Assembly (NCBI RefSeq): GCF_035277725.1
Contig: NZ_DATEJY010000198.1
Location: 1-64,000 of the forward strand
Direction of reading: 5' to 3'
Source of the DNA: Dyella_B sp035277725
Lineage (GTDB): Bacteria; Pseudomonadota; Gammaproteobacteria; Xanthomonadales; Rhodanobacteraceae
DNA: 64,000 nucleotides
The stretch's first letter is position 1; each line of letters opens with the position of its first letter. The notes beneath the pieces were generated by a model, which was given only the letters and a program-made list of their open reading frames with translations, did not search any database and had not been told where the DNA came from. A program made the translations under genes and the position numbers. Shown one piece after another: positions 18,143-26,969 of the stretch.

Positions 18143-20104
18143 ATGAAGATCGCTGTACGCGGTATCAAACCCGCCCTGCTCGCTCTGCTGCTCAGCCTGA
18201 GTGGCGCCGCCATGGCCATGGACGACACGCCGAAGCCGCAATACCCCAACTATCCCAGCGAAACACCGGCGCAATTCAAGCCCGCCACCGAAAGCTTCGA
18301 CTACGTCGAGCGCGACGTAAAAATCCCGATGCGCGATGGCGTCAAGCTCAACACGGTCATCCTTGTTCCGCGGAACGCGCATCACGCCGGCATCGTGATG
18401 ACACGCACGCCGTACGATGCCAAGGAACTCACCCATCATTTGATGAGCGGCCACCTCGGCCCGATGCTGCAAGGCTACGACAACGCCACCGACGTGATCG
18501 TGGAAGACGGCTATATCCGCGTGATCCAGGACATCCGCGGCAAATACGGCTCCGAAGGCGACTACGTGATGAACCGGCCGGTGCACGGCCCGCTCAATCC
18601 CACGCCGGTCGACGATGCCACCGATACCTACGACACCATCGACTGGCTGGTCAAAAACATTCCCGAATCGAACGGCAAGGTCGGCACCATCGGCATTTCC
18701 TACGACGGCTTCGAGCCGCTGATGTCGCTGGTGAATCCGCATCCCGCGCTGAAAGTCGCCGTGCCGATGAACCCGATGGTAGACGGCTGGATGGGTGACG
18801 ACTGGTTCCATCATGGCGCCTTCCGCCAGCAGAACATGTCTTACATCTACGAGCAGTCCGCCAGCCGCGACAACAGCTACAAGTGGTGGACCAACTATCA
18901 CGACGAATACGACTTGTTCATGCACTACGTCTCCGCCGGCAACATGGGCAAGCAATACGGCATGGAACAGTTGGGCTTCTGGAACAAGGTCACCGCGCAT
19001 CCAGCCTATGATTCGTTCTGGAGCGAACAGGCGGTCGACAAGGTACTCGGCGCACAACCACTGAAAGTGCCGACCATGCTGGTGCATAGCCTGTGGGATC
19101 AGGAAGACATCTACGGCGCGCTCGCCGTGTATCGCGCCATCAAGCCGAAGGACAAGAACGGCGACATGGTGAAGCTGGTGATGGGTCCCTGGCATCACGG
19201 CCAGGAGATCGACGAAGCCAGCTCGCTTGGCGCGATCCGCTTCGGCAGCGACACTGCCAAATATTTCCGCGAGCACATCCTGCGTCCGTATCTGGCGCAG
19301 TACCTGAAAGATGGTGCGCCCAAGGCGGACATCGCGCCGGTCACCGCCTATCAAACCGGCAGCAACCAATGGCAGCGCCTCAACCATTGGCCGCTGGCAT
19401 GCGAAGAAGGCTGCAGCACCAAGAGCCGCCCGCTGTACCTGGAACCGGATAACAAGCTTGGCTTCACCGCACCGGGCAGCGGCAGCGCCTACGACGAATA
19501 CATTTCCGACCCGGCCCATCCCGTGCCGTTCCGCGCCCGACCGATCCAGCCGATCGGCTATGACAACGGCCTCACCTGGTCGCAGTGGCTGGTGGACGAC
19601 CAGCGCGAAGCCTCCGGCCGCACCGACGTGCTCACCTACGTCTCCGACGTGCTCATCCAGCCGCTGACCATCGCCGGTGCGCCGATGGTGCATCTGGTGG
19701 CCTCTACCAGCGGTACGGACAGCGACTGGGTGGTGAAGCTGATCGACGTATACCCCGATCAGGTATCCGAGCAGCCGGAAATGGGTGGTTATCAGCTGGC
19801 GGTGTCGATGGACATCTTCCGCGGCCGTTATCGTGAAGGCTACGACAACCCCAAGCCGCTTGCCGCCAACCAGCCATTGGCCTACCGCTTCGACCTGCCG
19901 GCCGCGAACCACGTGTTTCTGCCGGGCCATCGCGTGATGGTGCAAGTGCAATCGAGCTGGTTCCCGCTGTACGACCGCAATCCGCAGACCTTCGTGCCGA
20001 ACATCTTTTTCGCCCAGCCGGCGGATTATCAGAAGGCGACACAGCGGGTTTATCACTCGGGCGAACAGGCGAGTTACATCGCGCTGCCGGTGATTGGCCA
20101 GTAG
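18143..20104 (+). CDS. Alpha-amino acid ester hydrolase (S15/CocE family)
   Basis: A secreted hydrolase of 653 residues. ATG 18143 follows AGGGGAG and begins a signal peptide cleaved near AMAMDD. It hydrolyses or transfers esters and amides of alpha-amino acids; relatives cleave and synthesise beta-lactam antibiotics. The nucleophile is Ser186 in GISYDG, with Asp319 (WDQED) and His352 (GPWHH). The spacing of 133 and 33 residues is that of the Xanthomonas citri AEH triad. The acidic pocket that binds the substrate amino group is also intact as Asp220, Glu321 and Asp322. The C-terminal jelly-roll domain contains SGTDSDWVVKLIDVYPD. The motif is GISYDG rather than GSSYEG. No neighbour explains the substrate; peptide scavenging is likely. 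Confidence 0.92.
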   Translation: MKIAVRGIKPALLALLLSLSGAAMAMDDTPKPQYPNYPSETPAQFKPATESFDYVERDVKIPMRDGVKLNTVILVPRNAHHAGIVMTRTPYDAKELTHHLMSGHLGPMLQGYDNATDVIVEDGYIRVIQDIRGKYGSEGDYVMNRPVHGPLNPTPVDDATDTYDTIDWLVKNIPESNGKVGTIGISYDGFEPLMSLVNPHPALKVAVPMNPMVDGWMGDDWFHHGAFRQQNMSYIYEQSASRDNSYKWWTNYHDEYDLFMHYVSAGNMGKQYGMEQLGFWNKVTAHPAYDSFWSEQAVDKVLGAQPLKVPTMLVHSLWDQEDIYGALAVYRAIKPKDKNGDMVKLVMGPWHHGQEIDEASSLGAIRFGSDTAKYFREHILRPYLAQYLKDGAPKADIAPVTAYQTGSNQWQRLNHWPLACEEGCSTKSRPLYLEPDNKLGFTAPGSGSAYDEYISDPAHPVPFRARPIQPIGYDNGLTWSQWLVDDQREASGRTDVLTYVSDVLIQPLTIAGAPMVHLVASTSGTDSDWVVKLIDVYPDQVSEQPEMGGYQLAVSMDIFRGRYREGYDNPKPLAANQPLAYRFDLPAANHVFLPGHRVMVQVQSSWFPLYDRNPQTFVPNIFFAQPADYQKATQRVYHSGEQASYIALPVIGQ

Positions 20105-20119
20105 CCCGGCGGCCGTCAC

Positions 20120-20190
20120 GTAGACTGGGATGAAATCGTAGGCTGGGGTGCGAACCCCAGCATCGCCATGCCCATGCTGGGATTTCATCC
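20120..20190. repeat. Hybrid REP: class A element nested in a class B element
   Basis: A class B left arm (GTAGACTGGGATGAAATC) is interrupted by a full class A arm (GTAGGCTGGGGTGCG..CCCAGCAT). The class B right arm (GCTGGGATTTCATCC) follows. The outer arms still pair. The right foot is degraded (TGCG instead of CTAC). Confidence 0.75.
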
Positions 20191-20287
20191 TGCGATCCCA
20201 CCGGCCACGGATGCGCCGCAGGGTCTTCCACCCACAACCCCGTTGGGTGTAGAACCGACCTACCCGTTCTTATCGACCGGCCGACGC

Positions 20288-20761
20288 ATGAGCGACAGCA
20301 CTTTTCTTATCCGTCTGGCCGAGGATGACGACGACTTCATCCTCGGCCTGGTTCCACGCTTCGTGGATTTCCACCTGCCTGCCTGGCGCAAGCGGCACGA
20401 ATGCATCGAAGGCATTCGCAAGGACCTCAGCCGCCACCTGGATGACCAGCCTTCCAACAGCTACGTGTTCGTCGCCGAAAACGACGATGGCGACCGCGTG
20501 GGCTTCATCCACCTGCAGAAAACCCAGGACTATTTCACCGGCCGCTACAACTGCCACATCTCCGACCTTGCCGTTGCACCGCGCCACGAAGGCCAGGGCG
20601 TAGGCAAGGCCTTGATCGAGCATGCGGAGGAATGGGCGCGCGAGCATCAATGCCAGTTGATCACGCTGGCGGTGTTTCCGGGCAATGAGCGGGCGCGGGC
20701 GCTGTATGAGGCGGCGGGGTACAACCTGGATTTGTTGCGGATGGCCAAGCCGGTGCATTGA
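20288..20761 (+). CDS. GNAT family N-acetyltransferase
   Basis: A protein of 157 residues from ATG 20288; a longer in-frame start would translate the REP and is implausible. Complete GNAT fold with the acetyl-CoA loop VAPRHEGQGVGKALI (about residues 98-112), preceded by the strand HISDLAV and followed by ITLAVFPGNERARALYEAAGY. Substrate unknown; a small-molecule amine or a protein N-terminus are both possible. It stands alone between a hybrid REP and a class C palindrome. Confidence 0.9.
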   Translation: MSDSTFLIRLAEDDDDFILGLVPRFVDFHLPAWRKRHECIEGIRKDLSRHLDDQPSNSYVFVAENDDGDRVGFIHLQKTQDYFTGRYNCHISDLAVAPRHEGQGVGKALIEHAEEWAREHQCQLITLAVFPGNERARALYEAAGYNLDLLRMAKPVH

Positions 20762-20811
20762 TGCGCAGCGGTGCTCGCTTACGCCACGCCGCAAAAAAAA
20801 GCCTCAGATTT

Positions 20812-20888
20812 CGTCGCCTCGGCGAAAACCGGGGCCCAGCGGCTTTGTCGCCATCAAGACGCTAGGCCCCGGCTTTCGCCGGGCGACG
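20812..20888. repeat. Palindromic repeat, class C
   Basis: CGTCGCCTCGGCGAAAACCGG left half and CCGGCTTTCGCCGGGCGACG right half around about 30 nt. It is related to the copies at 56765-56847 and 33073-33100, and unrelated in sequence to the GTAG-type REPs. Confidence 0.75.
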
Positions 20889-20991
20889 GAGCCAAGGTCA
20901 GCGCGTCCATAATGAGACGACCGTGTCTTATGTCACTGTCCCTATCACCCCGTATGCGCTGTGCTGAGAACTCGATGACAAGGGGCAAGCG

Positions 20992-22599
20992 ATGCACGGG
21001 GACGACTCCCAGCTTTCGGTAACGCGGCGCGACCTGCTGCGCCTGATCGGGCTCAGCGCGGGCGGCGCGGCGATGTATGCGGTGATGAACCGCCTCGGCC
21101 TGGCCGCCGAATCACCGTACAAGGGCACACCCGTGCTGCAAGGTGCGCCGCGCGGTACGTCAGTGCTGATTCTCGGCGCGGGACTGGCCGGCATGGTGGC
21201 GGCGTATGAGTTGCGCCAGGCCGGCTACAAGGTGCAGGTGCTGGAATACAACGCACGCCCCGGCGGTCGGAACTGGACGCTGCGCGGCGGCGATACGTAC
21301 ACCGAACTGGGCGGCTTCACCCAGCATTGCCAGTTCGAGCGTGGCCTCTACATCAACCCGGGCCCATGGCGCATTCCGTATCACCATCGCGGCCTGCTCG
21401 ATTACTGCAAGAAACTCAACATCCCGCTCCAGCCGTTCGTGCAGGTCAACTACAACGCCTATCTGCACAGTGCCAAAGCATTCGATGGCAAACCGCAACG
21501 CTACCGCGCGATCAACGCGGACTACCGCGGACATATCGCAGAACTGCTGGCCAAGGTCACGCAGCAAGGCAAGCTCGATGCGCACGTCACCAAGGACGAA
21601 CAGGGGTTGCTGCTCGATTCGCTGCGCCAATGGGGCGCACTGAATGAAAACTACGCCTACGCCGCTGGCCCGCACGTCAGCAATCGCCGCGGCTACGACA
21701 GAGAACCAGGCGGCGGCCTGTCCGCAAAACCGCTGGATTCGCAGCCGCTGCAGTTGCATGACGTACTCAGTTCACGCCTGTGGTCGGGCCTTACCGATGG
21801 CGAAAACTACGAATTCCAGGACACGCTGTTCCAACCGGTCGGCGGCATGGGCCGCATCGGCGAAGCGTTCGGCAAGCAATTGGATGGCGCGATTCGCTAC
21901 AACGCCAAGGTCACCGCCATTCACCAGGACGAGCATGGCGTCACCGTGAGCTACGACGACGCGCGTCGCGCCGGCCACACGCAAACCGCGCGCGCAGACT
22001 GGTGCATCTGCACCATCCCGCTCTCCATCCTCAGCCAGCTTCCCATGAACGTAAGCGCGCCAATGGCGGCGGCGATCGGCGCGGTGCCCTATGCCGCTTC
22101 CGTGAAAGTCGGCCTCCAATTCAAGCGCCGCTTCTGGGAGGAAGATGAGCACATCTACGGCGGCATCACCTTGACCGATCTGCCGATCAACACCATCAGC
22201 TACCCGAGCAGCGACTTCAATCGCACAGGCAAAGGGGTGTTGTTGGGCGCCTATCTCTACGGCCTCGACGCGTATCAGTTCACCGCCATGCCACCTGACG
22301 AGCGTGTGCGCAGAGCCGTGGAATACGGCAGCCAGATCCATCCGCAATACAGGCAGGAATTCGAAAACGGTGTTGCCGTGGCGTGGCATCGCGCACCCTT
22401 CACGCTGGGCTGCTTCGCGACATGGACCGATGAACTGCGTGCGAAGCATTACGACAATCTGTGCCAGATCGACGGACGCATTGCATTGGCCGGCGAACAT
22501 GCTTCCTATCTGCCGGCGTGGCAGGAAGGTGCGGTGACGTCTGCGTTGGACGTGATCAGCCGCCTTCATCAGCGTGTGGTAGCGGGAGGTGCCGCATGA
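20992..22599 (+). CDS. Tat-exported flavin amine oxidase/dehydrogenase
   Basis: FAD-dependent amine oxidase of 535 residues. The N-terminus has a twin-arginine signal (VTRRDLLRLIG then a hydrophobic segment to about residue 38), so the folded flavoprotein is exported to the periplasm. The dinucleotide motif VLILGAGLAGMVAAYELRQAG is at about residues 60-80, with ARPGGRNWTLRGG after it. The C-terminal FAD motif is near GRIALAGEHAS (about residues 499-509). L-amino acid and polyamine oxidases share this fold. It overlaps by 4 nt (ATGA) a cytochrome c gene, so it probably passes electrons to the cytochrome and works as a dehydrogenase rather than an H2O2-producing oxidase (inference). Confidence 0.92.
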   Translation: MHGDDSQLSVTRRDLLRLIGLSAGGAAMYAVMNRLGLAAESPYKGTPVLQGAPRGTSVLILGAGLAGMVAAYELRQAGYKVQVLEYNARPGGRNWTLRGGDTYTELGGFTQHCQFERGLYINPGPWRIPYHHRGLLDYCKKLNIPLQPFVQVNYNAYLHSAKAFDGKPQRYRAINADYRGHIAELLAKVTQQGKLDAHVTKDEQGLLLDSLRQWGALNENYAYAAGPHVSNRRGYDREPGGGLSAKPLDSQPLQLHDVLSSRLWSGLTDGENYEFQDTLFQPVGGMGRIGEAFGKQLDGAIRYNAKVTAIHQDEHGVTVSYDDARRAGHTQTARADWCICTIPLSILSQLPMNVSAPMAAAIGAVPYAASVKVGLQFKRRFWEEDEHIYGGITLTDLPINTISYPSSDFNRTGKGVLLGAYLYGLDAYQFTAMPPDERVRRAVEYGSQIHPQYRQEFENGVAVAWHRAPFTLGCFATWTDELRAKHYDNLCQIDGRIALAGEHASYLPAWQEGAVTSALDVISRLHQRVVAGGAA

Positions 22600-23045
22600 A
22601 GCGATCGCTCTTAGCCATCATGCTTCTGCTTGCCAGCAGCAGCTTTGCCTTGGCGCAGACTTCCGGCCACACGTTCTACACCAACGACACGCTCACGAGT
22701 GCAAACGGCGAAGCGGTCTTCCAAGCCATCTGCCAAGGCTGCCATATGCCGGATGCCAAAGGCGCGATAGGTGCCGGCACATATCCCGCGCTGGCGAACA
22801 ATCCGAAACTGGCATCGCCGCAATACATGGCCGCCGTGATCCTGTTTGGCCGGCACGATATGCCTTCCTTCGTCGAGCGGCCAGCGGCGCACGGAAATTT
22901 CTTCAAGGACACCATGCTCACCGATGCGCAGATCGCCGAGGTGATCAACTACGTGCGCACGCATTTCGGCAATCACTACACCAACAGCATCACGGCAGCC
23001 GACGTGGCGGCGATGCATCCGCAAACCGCGGCGAAGCAACCGTAG
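22596..23045 (+). CDS. Periplasmic monoheme cytochrome c
   Basis: A protein of 149 residues. ATG 22596 overlaps the amine oxidase stop, with a GGGAGG site in that gene's 3' end. Signal peptide MKRSLLAIMLLLASSSFALA. One heme site CQGCH (Cys46, Cys49, His50), and a distal Met is available in GRHDMPSFVE. It is the expected electron acceptor of the upstream Tat-exported flavoenzyme. The TAG stop lies inside a class B REP, followed by a shared bidirectional terminator. Confidence 0.93.
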   Translation: MKRSLLAIMLLLASSSFALAQTSGHTFYTNDTLTSANGEAVFQAICQGCHMPDAKGAIGAGTYPALANNPKLASPQYMAAVILFGRHDMPSFVERPAAHGNFFKDTMLTDAQIAEVINYVRTHFGNHYTNSITAADVAAMHPQTAAKQP

Positions 23046-23107
23046 GCTGGGATGACAATTCCAGCTTTCCAATAAGTTGCTGATGCCGGGATTGCATACC
23101 AGCCTAC
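23042..23107. repeat. REP/BIME palindrome, class B (imperfect)
   Basis: GTAGGCTGGGATGACAATTC left arm and GGGATTGCATACCAGCCTAC right arm, with several mismatches. The left GTAG provides the cytochrome c stop codon. Confidence 0.8.
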
Positions 23108-23131
23108 GCGATACCGAATGACCCCCGGCAC

Positions 23132-23160
23132 AAAAAAGCCACCCGAGCGGGTGGCTTTTT
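23132..23160. terminator. Bidirectional rho-independent terminator
   Basis: AAAAAAGCCACCC-GAGC-GGGTGGCTTTTT: a 7-bp GC stem flanked by A and T runs, between the convergent cytochrome c and SapC genes, so it can serve both strands. Confidence 0.92.
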
Positions 23161-23183
23161 CATGACGGCTACAAAACAGCCGA

Positions 23184-23945
23184 TCAGTTCTTGGTGGCGT
23201 TGGCCGCTTCAGCTTCTTCGAGCACCGCCAGACGCTGACCCACGCGATCGATGTTCATCAGCGACAGCAAGTGAGCGTAGATCCAGCCCAGCGTGCCATC
23301 GGTGAGGAAGCGGTGCGTGGTTTCGGCGTCGAGCTTGCGCAGCTTCTCTTCGCTGACCACGTACAGACCGTTGAGGTTGATCACGTTACCGTTGCGTTCC
23401 AGGCGGATGTTGCGCGGCTCGAGCAGGTCGTGCTTGCGCAGGTCTTCCATCAGCTGCTTGGTGCGTGCGACGTGCTGCTGGAATTCGCCGAGGAAGGTCA
23501 CGGCGTTCTTCAGCATGTCGCTCTCGCTGCCGTCTTCCTTGAACAGGCGCTCGCCTTCGGCGCTGTTGAAGCCTTCATAGGCTTCGTCGAGGAACACGGT
23601 GAAGTCGTCGCCTTCGGCGCCCGGCGGCTTTTCGGCCAGCACGAACGGATAGCGACGCACGAAAGCCGGGATGTACACGTTCGGTGCCCACTGGCCGTCG
23701 GCATCCAGGAACAGATTCTCGTTCTGGCGCAGGCCCAGCAATGCCATCGGACCCGCATTGCCCTCATCGGGACCGGCGAACAGGATCGGAATATCGCGGG
23801 CAGTGATCGGAAATTCCGTACAGGTCAGGGGCACGGAGTGCACGTTGTGCGCGAACTTGAGGTTTTGCAGCCCCTTGATGCGCAAATCCTTGTGTGCGGT
23901 ACGGTTGAGCGGAACCGGACGCTCGTAGAAAAGTACTTCAGCCAC
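23184..23945 (-). CDS. SapC family protein
   Basis: A protein of 253 residues. GTG start 23945 behind a GAGG site. It matches the SapC family found in Campylobacter S-layer loci and widely in Proteobacteria. Early residues RTAHKDLRIKGLQNLKFAHN, the segment PILFAGPDEGNAGPMALLGL and the C-terminal WIYAHLLSLMNIDRVGQRL are typical. No signal peptide. The biochemical role is not established; proposals include S-layer-associated or peptidyl modification functions. Single gene with a terminator downstream. Confidence 0.88.
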   Translation of the reverse strand: MAEVLFYERPVPLNRTAHKDLRIKGLQNLKFAHNVHSVPLTCTEFPITARDIPILFAGPDEGNAGPMALLGLRQNENLFLDADGQWAPNVYIPAFVRRYPFVLAEKPPGAEGDDFTVFLDEAYEGFNSAEGERLFKEDGSESDMLKNAVTFLGEFQQHVARTKQLMEDLRKHDLLEPRNIRLERNGNVINLNGLYVVSEEKLRKLDAETTHRFLTDGTLGWIYAHLLSLMNIDRVGQRLAVLEEAEAANATKN

Positions 23946-24202
23946 GTTACTAACCTCTGCCCCGCCGTGCCGGGGTCGCCACCCACGGCTCCCCCTCCCA
24001 AGCCCGGCGTCGGGACTACAGATGAACAGCCACTATATCAGCGCCGGATTTCCGGGGCGAGTTGGCACTTTGCCCCAGCTTTCCGTCGGCGGCCCTCTAT
24101 GGATTGCATGTGTTTTGCAATCAACTTGGTCTATGCTCCGGAAAAACCGAGCGCCATTGCATAGAAAGACGCTCTTTCGCTTATACGTGAAGGACGAAAC
24201 GC

Positions 24203-24802
24203 ATGCTTATGGAAGTGCCACGTAGGGCCGATCTCAACTCGACCCGGGTGCTGTCACTGGATGCCGCGGGCCGGATTCTGGACTGGATCAGCTGGCAGGA
24301 CGCGGTATGCCTTTATGTCCGGGACGCCGTCGCCTGGACCTTGGGCGACCCCTGCCTCACGGTGCATGGCGGCCACAACCGGCACCTGGGCGCGCAAAGC
24401 CGCATCGAACTGCACCCGATTGTCGCCAGCCGCGGCCATTGCCACGATCACGCCATCGACCCCGCACCCGCCCTCACCAACGTCGCCCTGTTCAGCCGCG
24501 ACCGCTACCTGTGCATGTATTGCGGCGTTCGCTTCAGTCGTGGCGAGCTGACCCGCGACCATGTGCTGCCGATTTCCAAGCGCGGCCGCGACGAATGGGA
24601 AAACGTAGTCAGTGCCTGCCTGGCCTGCAATTTGAAGAAAGGCAACCGCACGCCGCAGGAAGCCAACATGCCGCTGCTGGCCGTACCGTACCGGCCGAGC
24701 TGGGTGGAGCATCTGATCCTCTCCAACCGCAACATCCTGGCGGACCAGATGGAGTTTCTGGTGAGCCATCTGCCGCGGCATCGGCGCGAAGCCTTGGCGT
24801 AG
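24203..24802 (+). CDS. HNH endonuclease family protein
   Basis: A protein of 199 residues. ATG 24203 after AAGGA. The C-terminal half is a complete HNH zinc-finger nuclease domain: CMYCG knuckle, then TRDHVLPISKRG (catalytic His), WENVVSACLACNLKKGNRTP (Asn and second CxxC). The N-terminal half (about residues 1-95) has no recognised domain but conserved-looking WISWQDAV. No methylase, toxin or phage genes are adjacent, so this is not an obvious restriction or defence gene; it is a common solitary HNH type in Xanthomonadaceae and may act in repair. The TAG stop is provided by a class A REP. Confidence 0.9.
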   Translation: MLMEVPRRADLNSTRVLSLDAAGRILDWISWQDAVCLYVRDAVAWTLGDPCLTVHGGHNRHLGAQSRIELHPIVASRGHCHDHAIDPAPALTNVALFSRDRYLCMYCGVRFSRGELTRDHVLPISKRGRDEWENVVSACLACNLKKGNRTPQEANMPLLAVPYRPSWVEHLILSNRNILADQMEFLVSHLPRHRREALA

Positions 24803-24870
24803 GCTGGGGTGCGAACCCCAACATGGATGTCCCCGAGAGGCATGATGTTGGGGTTCGCACCCCAACCTAC
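24799..24870. repeat. REP/BIME palindrome, class A
   Basis: GTAGGCTGGGGTGCGAACCC arm and inverted partner. The left GTAG contains the HNH gene stop codon. The right foot ends 22 nt before the dxs start, so the element also overlaps the dxs upstream region. Confidence 0.9.
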
Positions 24871-24892
24871 CGGCTCAGCGCACAATATGCGC

Positions 24893-26683
24893 ATGATCGA
24901 TCTCTCCCGCTTTCCCCACCTCGCGTCCATCCAGTCCCCCGCCGACCTGCGCCGCTTCCCCAATGAGCAACTCCCCGCCATCGCCGACGAACTGCGCGAT
25001 TACCTGATTGAAGCAGTCGCCAGCTCCGGCGGCCATTTCGGCGCCGGCCTGGGCGTGGTGGAGCTGACGGTGGCGCTGCACTACGTGTTCGACACACCGC
25101 ATGACCGCTTGATCTGGGACGTCGGCCATCAGTGCTATCCGCACAAGATCCTTACCGGCCGGCGCGATCGCATCACCACCATCAAGAAGAAAGGCGGCCT
25201 GGCGCCGTTTCCACGCCGCGAGGAAAGCGAGTACGACGCCTTTGGCGTGGGCCATTCCTCCACCTCGATCTCTGCGGCGCTCGGCATGGCCATCGCCGCG
25301 CAGCACAAAGGTGAAACACGCAAATTTGTCGCGGTGATCGGTGATGGCGCGATGACCGCCGGCATGGCGTTCGAAGCACTCGACCATGCCGGCGACCTCA
25401 GTGCGAATCTGCTGGTGGTGCTCAACGACAACGGCATGTCGATCAGCGAAAACGTCGGCGGCCTTGCCAAGCGCCTGGAAAAACGCGACGACAGCGTGGC
25501 CGTGCCCAGCACCATGTTCGAGGAACTGGGCTTTCATTACACCGGCCCGATCGACGGCCACGATGTGCCGAAGCTGCTGGAAGTACTGCAGACGCTGAAA
25601 GATGCGAAGGGTCCGCAACTGCTGCACGTGATCACCACCAAAGGCAAAGGCTACGCGCCCGCGGAACAGGCGCAGATCGAATATCACGCGGTAAGCCCGT
25701 TCGATCCGCAAGCCGGCGTAGTGAAGAAAACCGGCCCTGGCAAGCTCACTTACAGCGACGTGTTCGGCGACTGGCTATGCGATATGGCCGCCGTGGATAC
25801 GCGCCTGTTCGGCATTACCCCTGCGATGCGCGAAGGCTCGGGCTTGGTGCGTTTTTCCCGGGCCTATCCCGACCGTTACCTCGACGTGGCGATCGCCGAG
25901 CCGCATGCGGTGACACTCGCCGCCGGCATGGCGTGTGAAGGCGCCAAGCCGGTGGTGGCGATCTACTCCACGTTTTTGCAGCGCGCCTACGACCAGGCCA
26001 TTCATGACGTCGCGCTGCAGAACCTGGATGTCACCTTCGCCATCGATCGCGCTGGCGTGGTCGGGCCGGATGGCGCCACGCATGCTGGCAGTTTCGATCT
26101 GAGCTTTCTGCGTTGTTTGCCGAACATGCTGATCATGGCGCCGGCCGACGAGGACGAGTGCCGACGCATGTTGAGCACCGGCTTTTACCATCCTGGTCCC
26201 GCAGCGATCCGCTACCCACGCGGCAACGGCCCCGGCGTTGCCGTGCGCAACACGCTGGACACGCTGCCGATCGGCAAGGCTGAGGTGCGCCGTCGCGGTC
26301 GCCGGCTGGCGTTGCTGGCGTTCGGCGCCATGCTTGCCCCCGCCGCCGAGATCGCCATCGAAATCGATGCCACCCTGGTCAACATGCGCTTCGTGAAGCC
26401 GCTGGACGAAACGCTGCTGCTGGAACTGGCGAATGGCCACGACGCCTTCGTGACCATCGAAGACAACGCGATCGCCGGCGGCGCGGGCTCGGCCGTGGCC
26501 GAATGCCTGGCGGCGCATGGCGTGAGCGTGCCGATCCTGCATCTGGGCCTGCCCGATGCCTATCTGGAACATGGCAGCCGCGAGGAAGTGCTGAGTGAGG
26601 CAGGGCTGGACCTGGCGGGCATTCGCAAGGCCATCAAGGAGCGCTTTCCCCAAGCCATCGCCCTGAATCTGGCCAACGCGTAG
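24893..26683 (+). CDS. dxs: 1-deoxy-D-xylulose-5-phosphate synthase
   Basis: First enzyme of the MEP isoprenoid pathway: a thiamine-diphosphate enzyme joining pyruvate and glyceraldehyde-3-phosphate. Starts considered were 24887 and 24893; the latter gives MIDLSRFP, which fits family N-termini, but no clear ribosome site decides it. 596 residues. Visible elements are GHQCYPHKILTGR, the TPP-binding GDGAMTAGMAFEAL...NDNGMSI (about residues 145-180), the transketolase-type central domain with AEPHAVTLAAGMA and DRAGVVGPDGATHAG, and the C-terminal domain. Cytoplasmic. HpnN-like gene downstream fits isoprenoid/hopanoid supply. The stop is in a REP. Confidence 0.97.
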   Translation: MIDLSRFPHLASIQSPADLRRFPNEQLPAIADELRDYLIEAVASSGGHFGAGLGVVELTVALHYVFDTPHDRLIWDVGHQCYPHKILTGRRDRITTIKKKGGLAPFPRREESEYDAFGVGHSSTSISAALGMAIAAQHKGETRKFVAVIGDGAMTAGMAFEALDHAGDLSANLLVVLNDNGMSISENVGGLAKRLEKRDDSVAVPSTMFEELGFHYTGPIDGHDVPKLLEVLQTLKDAKGPQLLHVITTKGKGYAPAEQAQIEYHAVSPFDPQAGVVKKTGPGKLTYSDVFGDWLCDMAAVDTRLFGITPAMREGSGLVRFSRAYPDRYLDVAIAEPHAVTLAAGMACEGAKPVVAIYSTFLQRAYDQAIHDVALQNLDVTFAIDRAGVVGPDGATHAGSFDLSFLRCLPNMLIMAPADEDECRRMLSTGFYHPGPAAIRYPRGNGPGVAVRNTLDTLPIGKAEVRRRGRRLALLAFGAMLAPAAEIAIEIDATLVNMRFVKPLDETLLLELANGHDAFVTIEDNAIAGGAGSAVAECLAAHGVSVPILHLGLPDAYLEHGSREEVLSEAGLDLAGIRKAIKERFPQAIALNLANA

Positions 26684-26753
26684 GTTGGGGTGCGAACCCC
26701 AACATGGTGATCGTGGCCGGCATGGCGATGCTGGGGTTCGCACCCCAGCCTAC
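26680..26753. repeat. REP/BIME palindrome, class A (tandem copy 1)
   Basis: GTAGGTTGGGGTGCGAACCC and inverted partner. The left GTAG supplies the dxs stop codon. Confidence 0.9.
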
Positions 26754-26764
26754 AGCCGCATCAT

Positions 26765-26837
26765 GTAGGTTGGTGCGAACCCCAACATGGTGATCATGGC
26801 CGGGCATGGCGATGTTGGGGTTCGCACCCCAACCTAC
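26765..26837. repeat. REP/BIME palindrome, class A (tandem copy 2)
   Basis: Second copy 11 nt after the first. The left arm is shortened (GTAGGTTGGTGCGAACCCCA, one GG pair lost). The centre (TGGTGATCATGGCCGGGCATGG) resembles that of copy 1, which suggests local duplication. Confidence 0.9.
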
Positions 26838-26969
26838 CGGCTTGCGCGGCCCATCCACGCCATCTTCACCTGCGAGCCGTTTGTGTAGTTATCCCTCTCT
26901 AAGGGAAACCTTGGCGTATATGCACTATCCTTAACGTTTTTCATACACGGCTTGAGGAGCCCCAGGCTC

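Noticed and set aside
18113..20188. 691-codon open frame on the minus strand
   Set aside because: Antisense to the alpha-amino acid ester hydrolase and extending into REPs; no domain or start signal.
24203..24802. HNH nuclease as part of a restriction or anti-phage system
   Set aside because: No methylase, helicase, toxin or phage gene adjacent; flanked by SapC and dxs.
26680..26837. Tandem palindromes considered as a CRISPR-like array
   Set aside because: Only two units with inverted internal symmetry and no unique spacer pattern; REP tandem duplication explains it.
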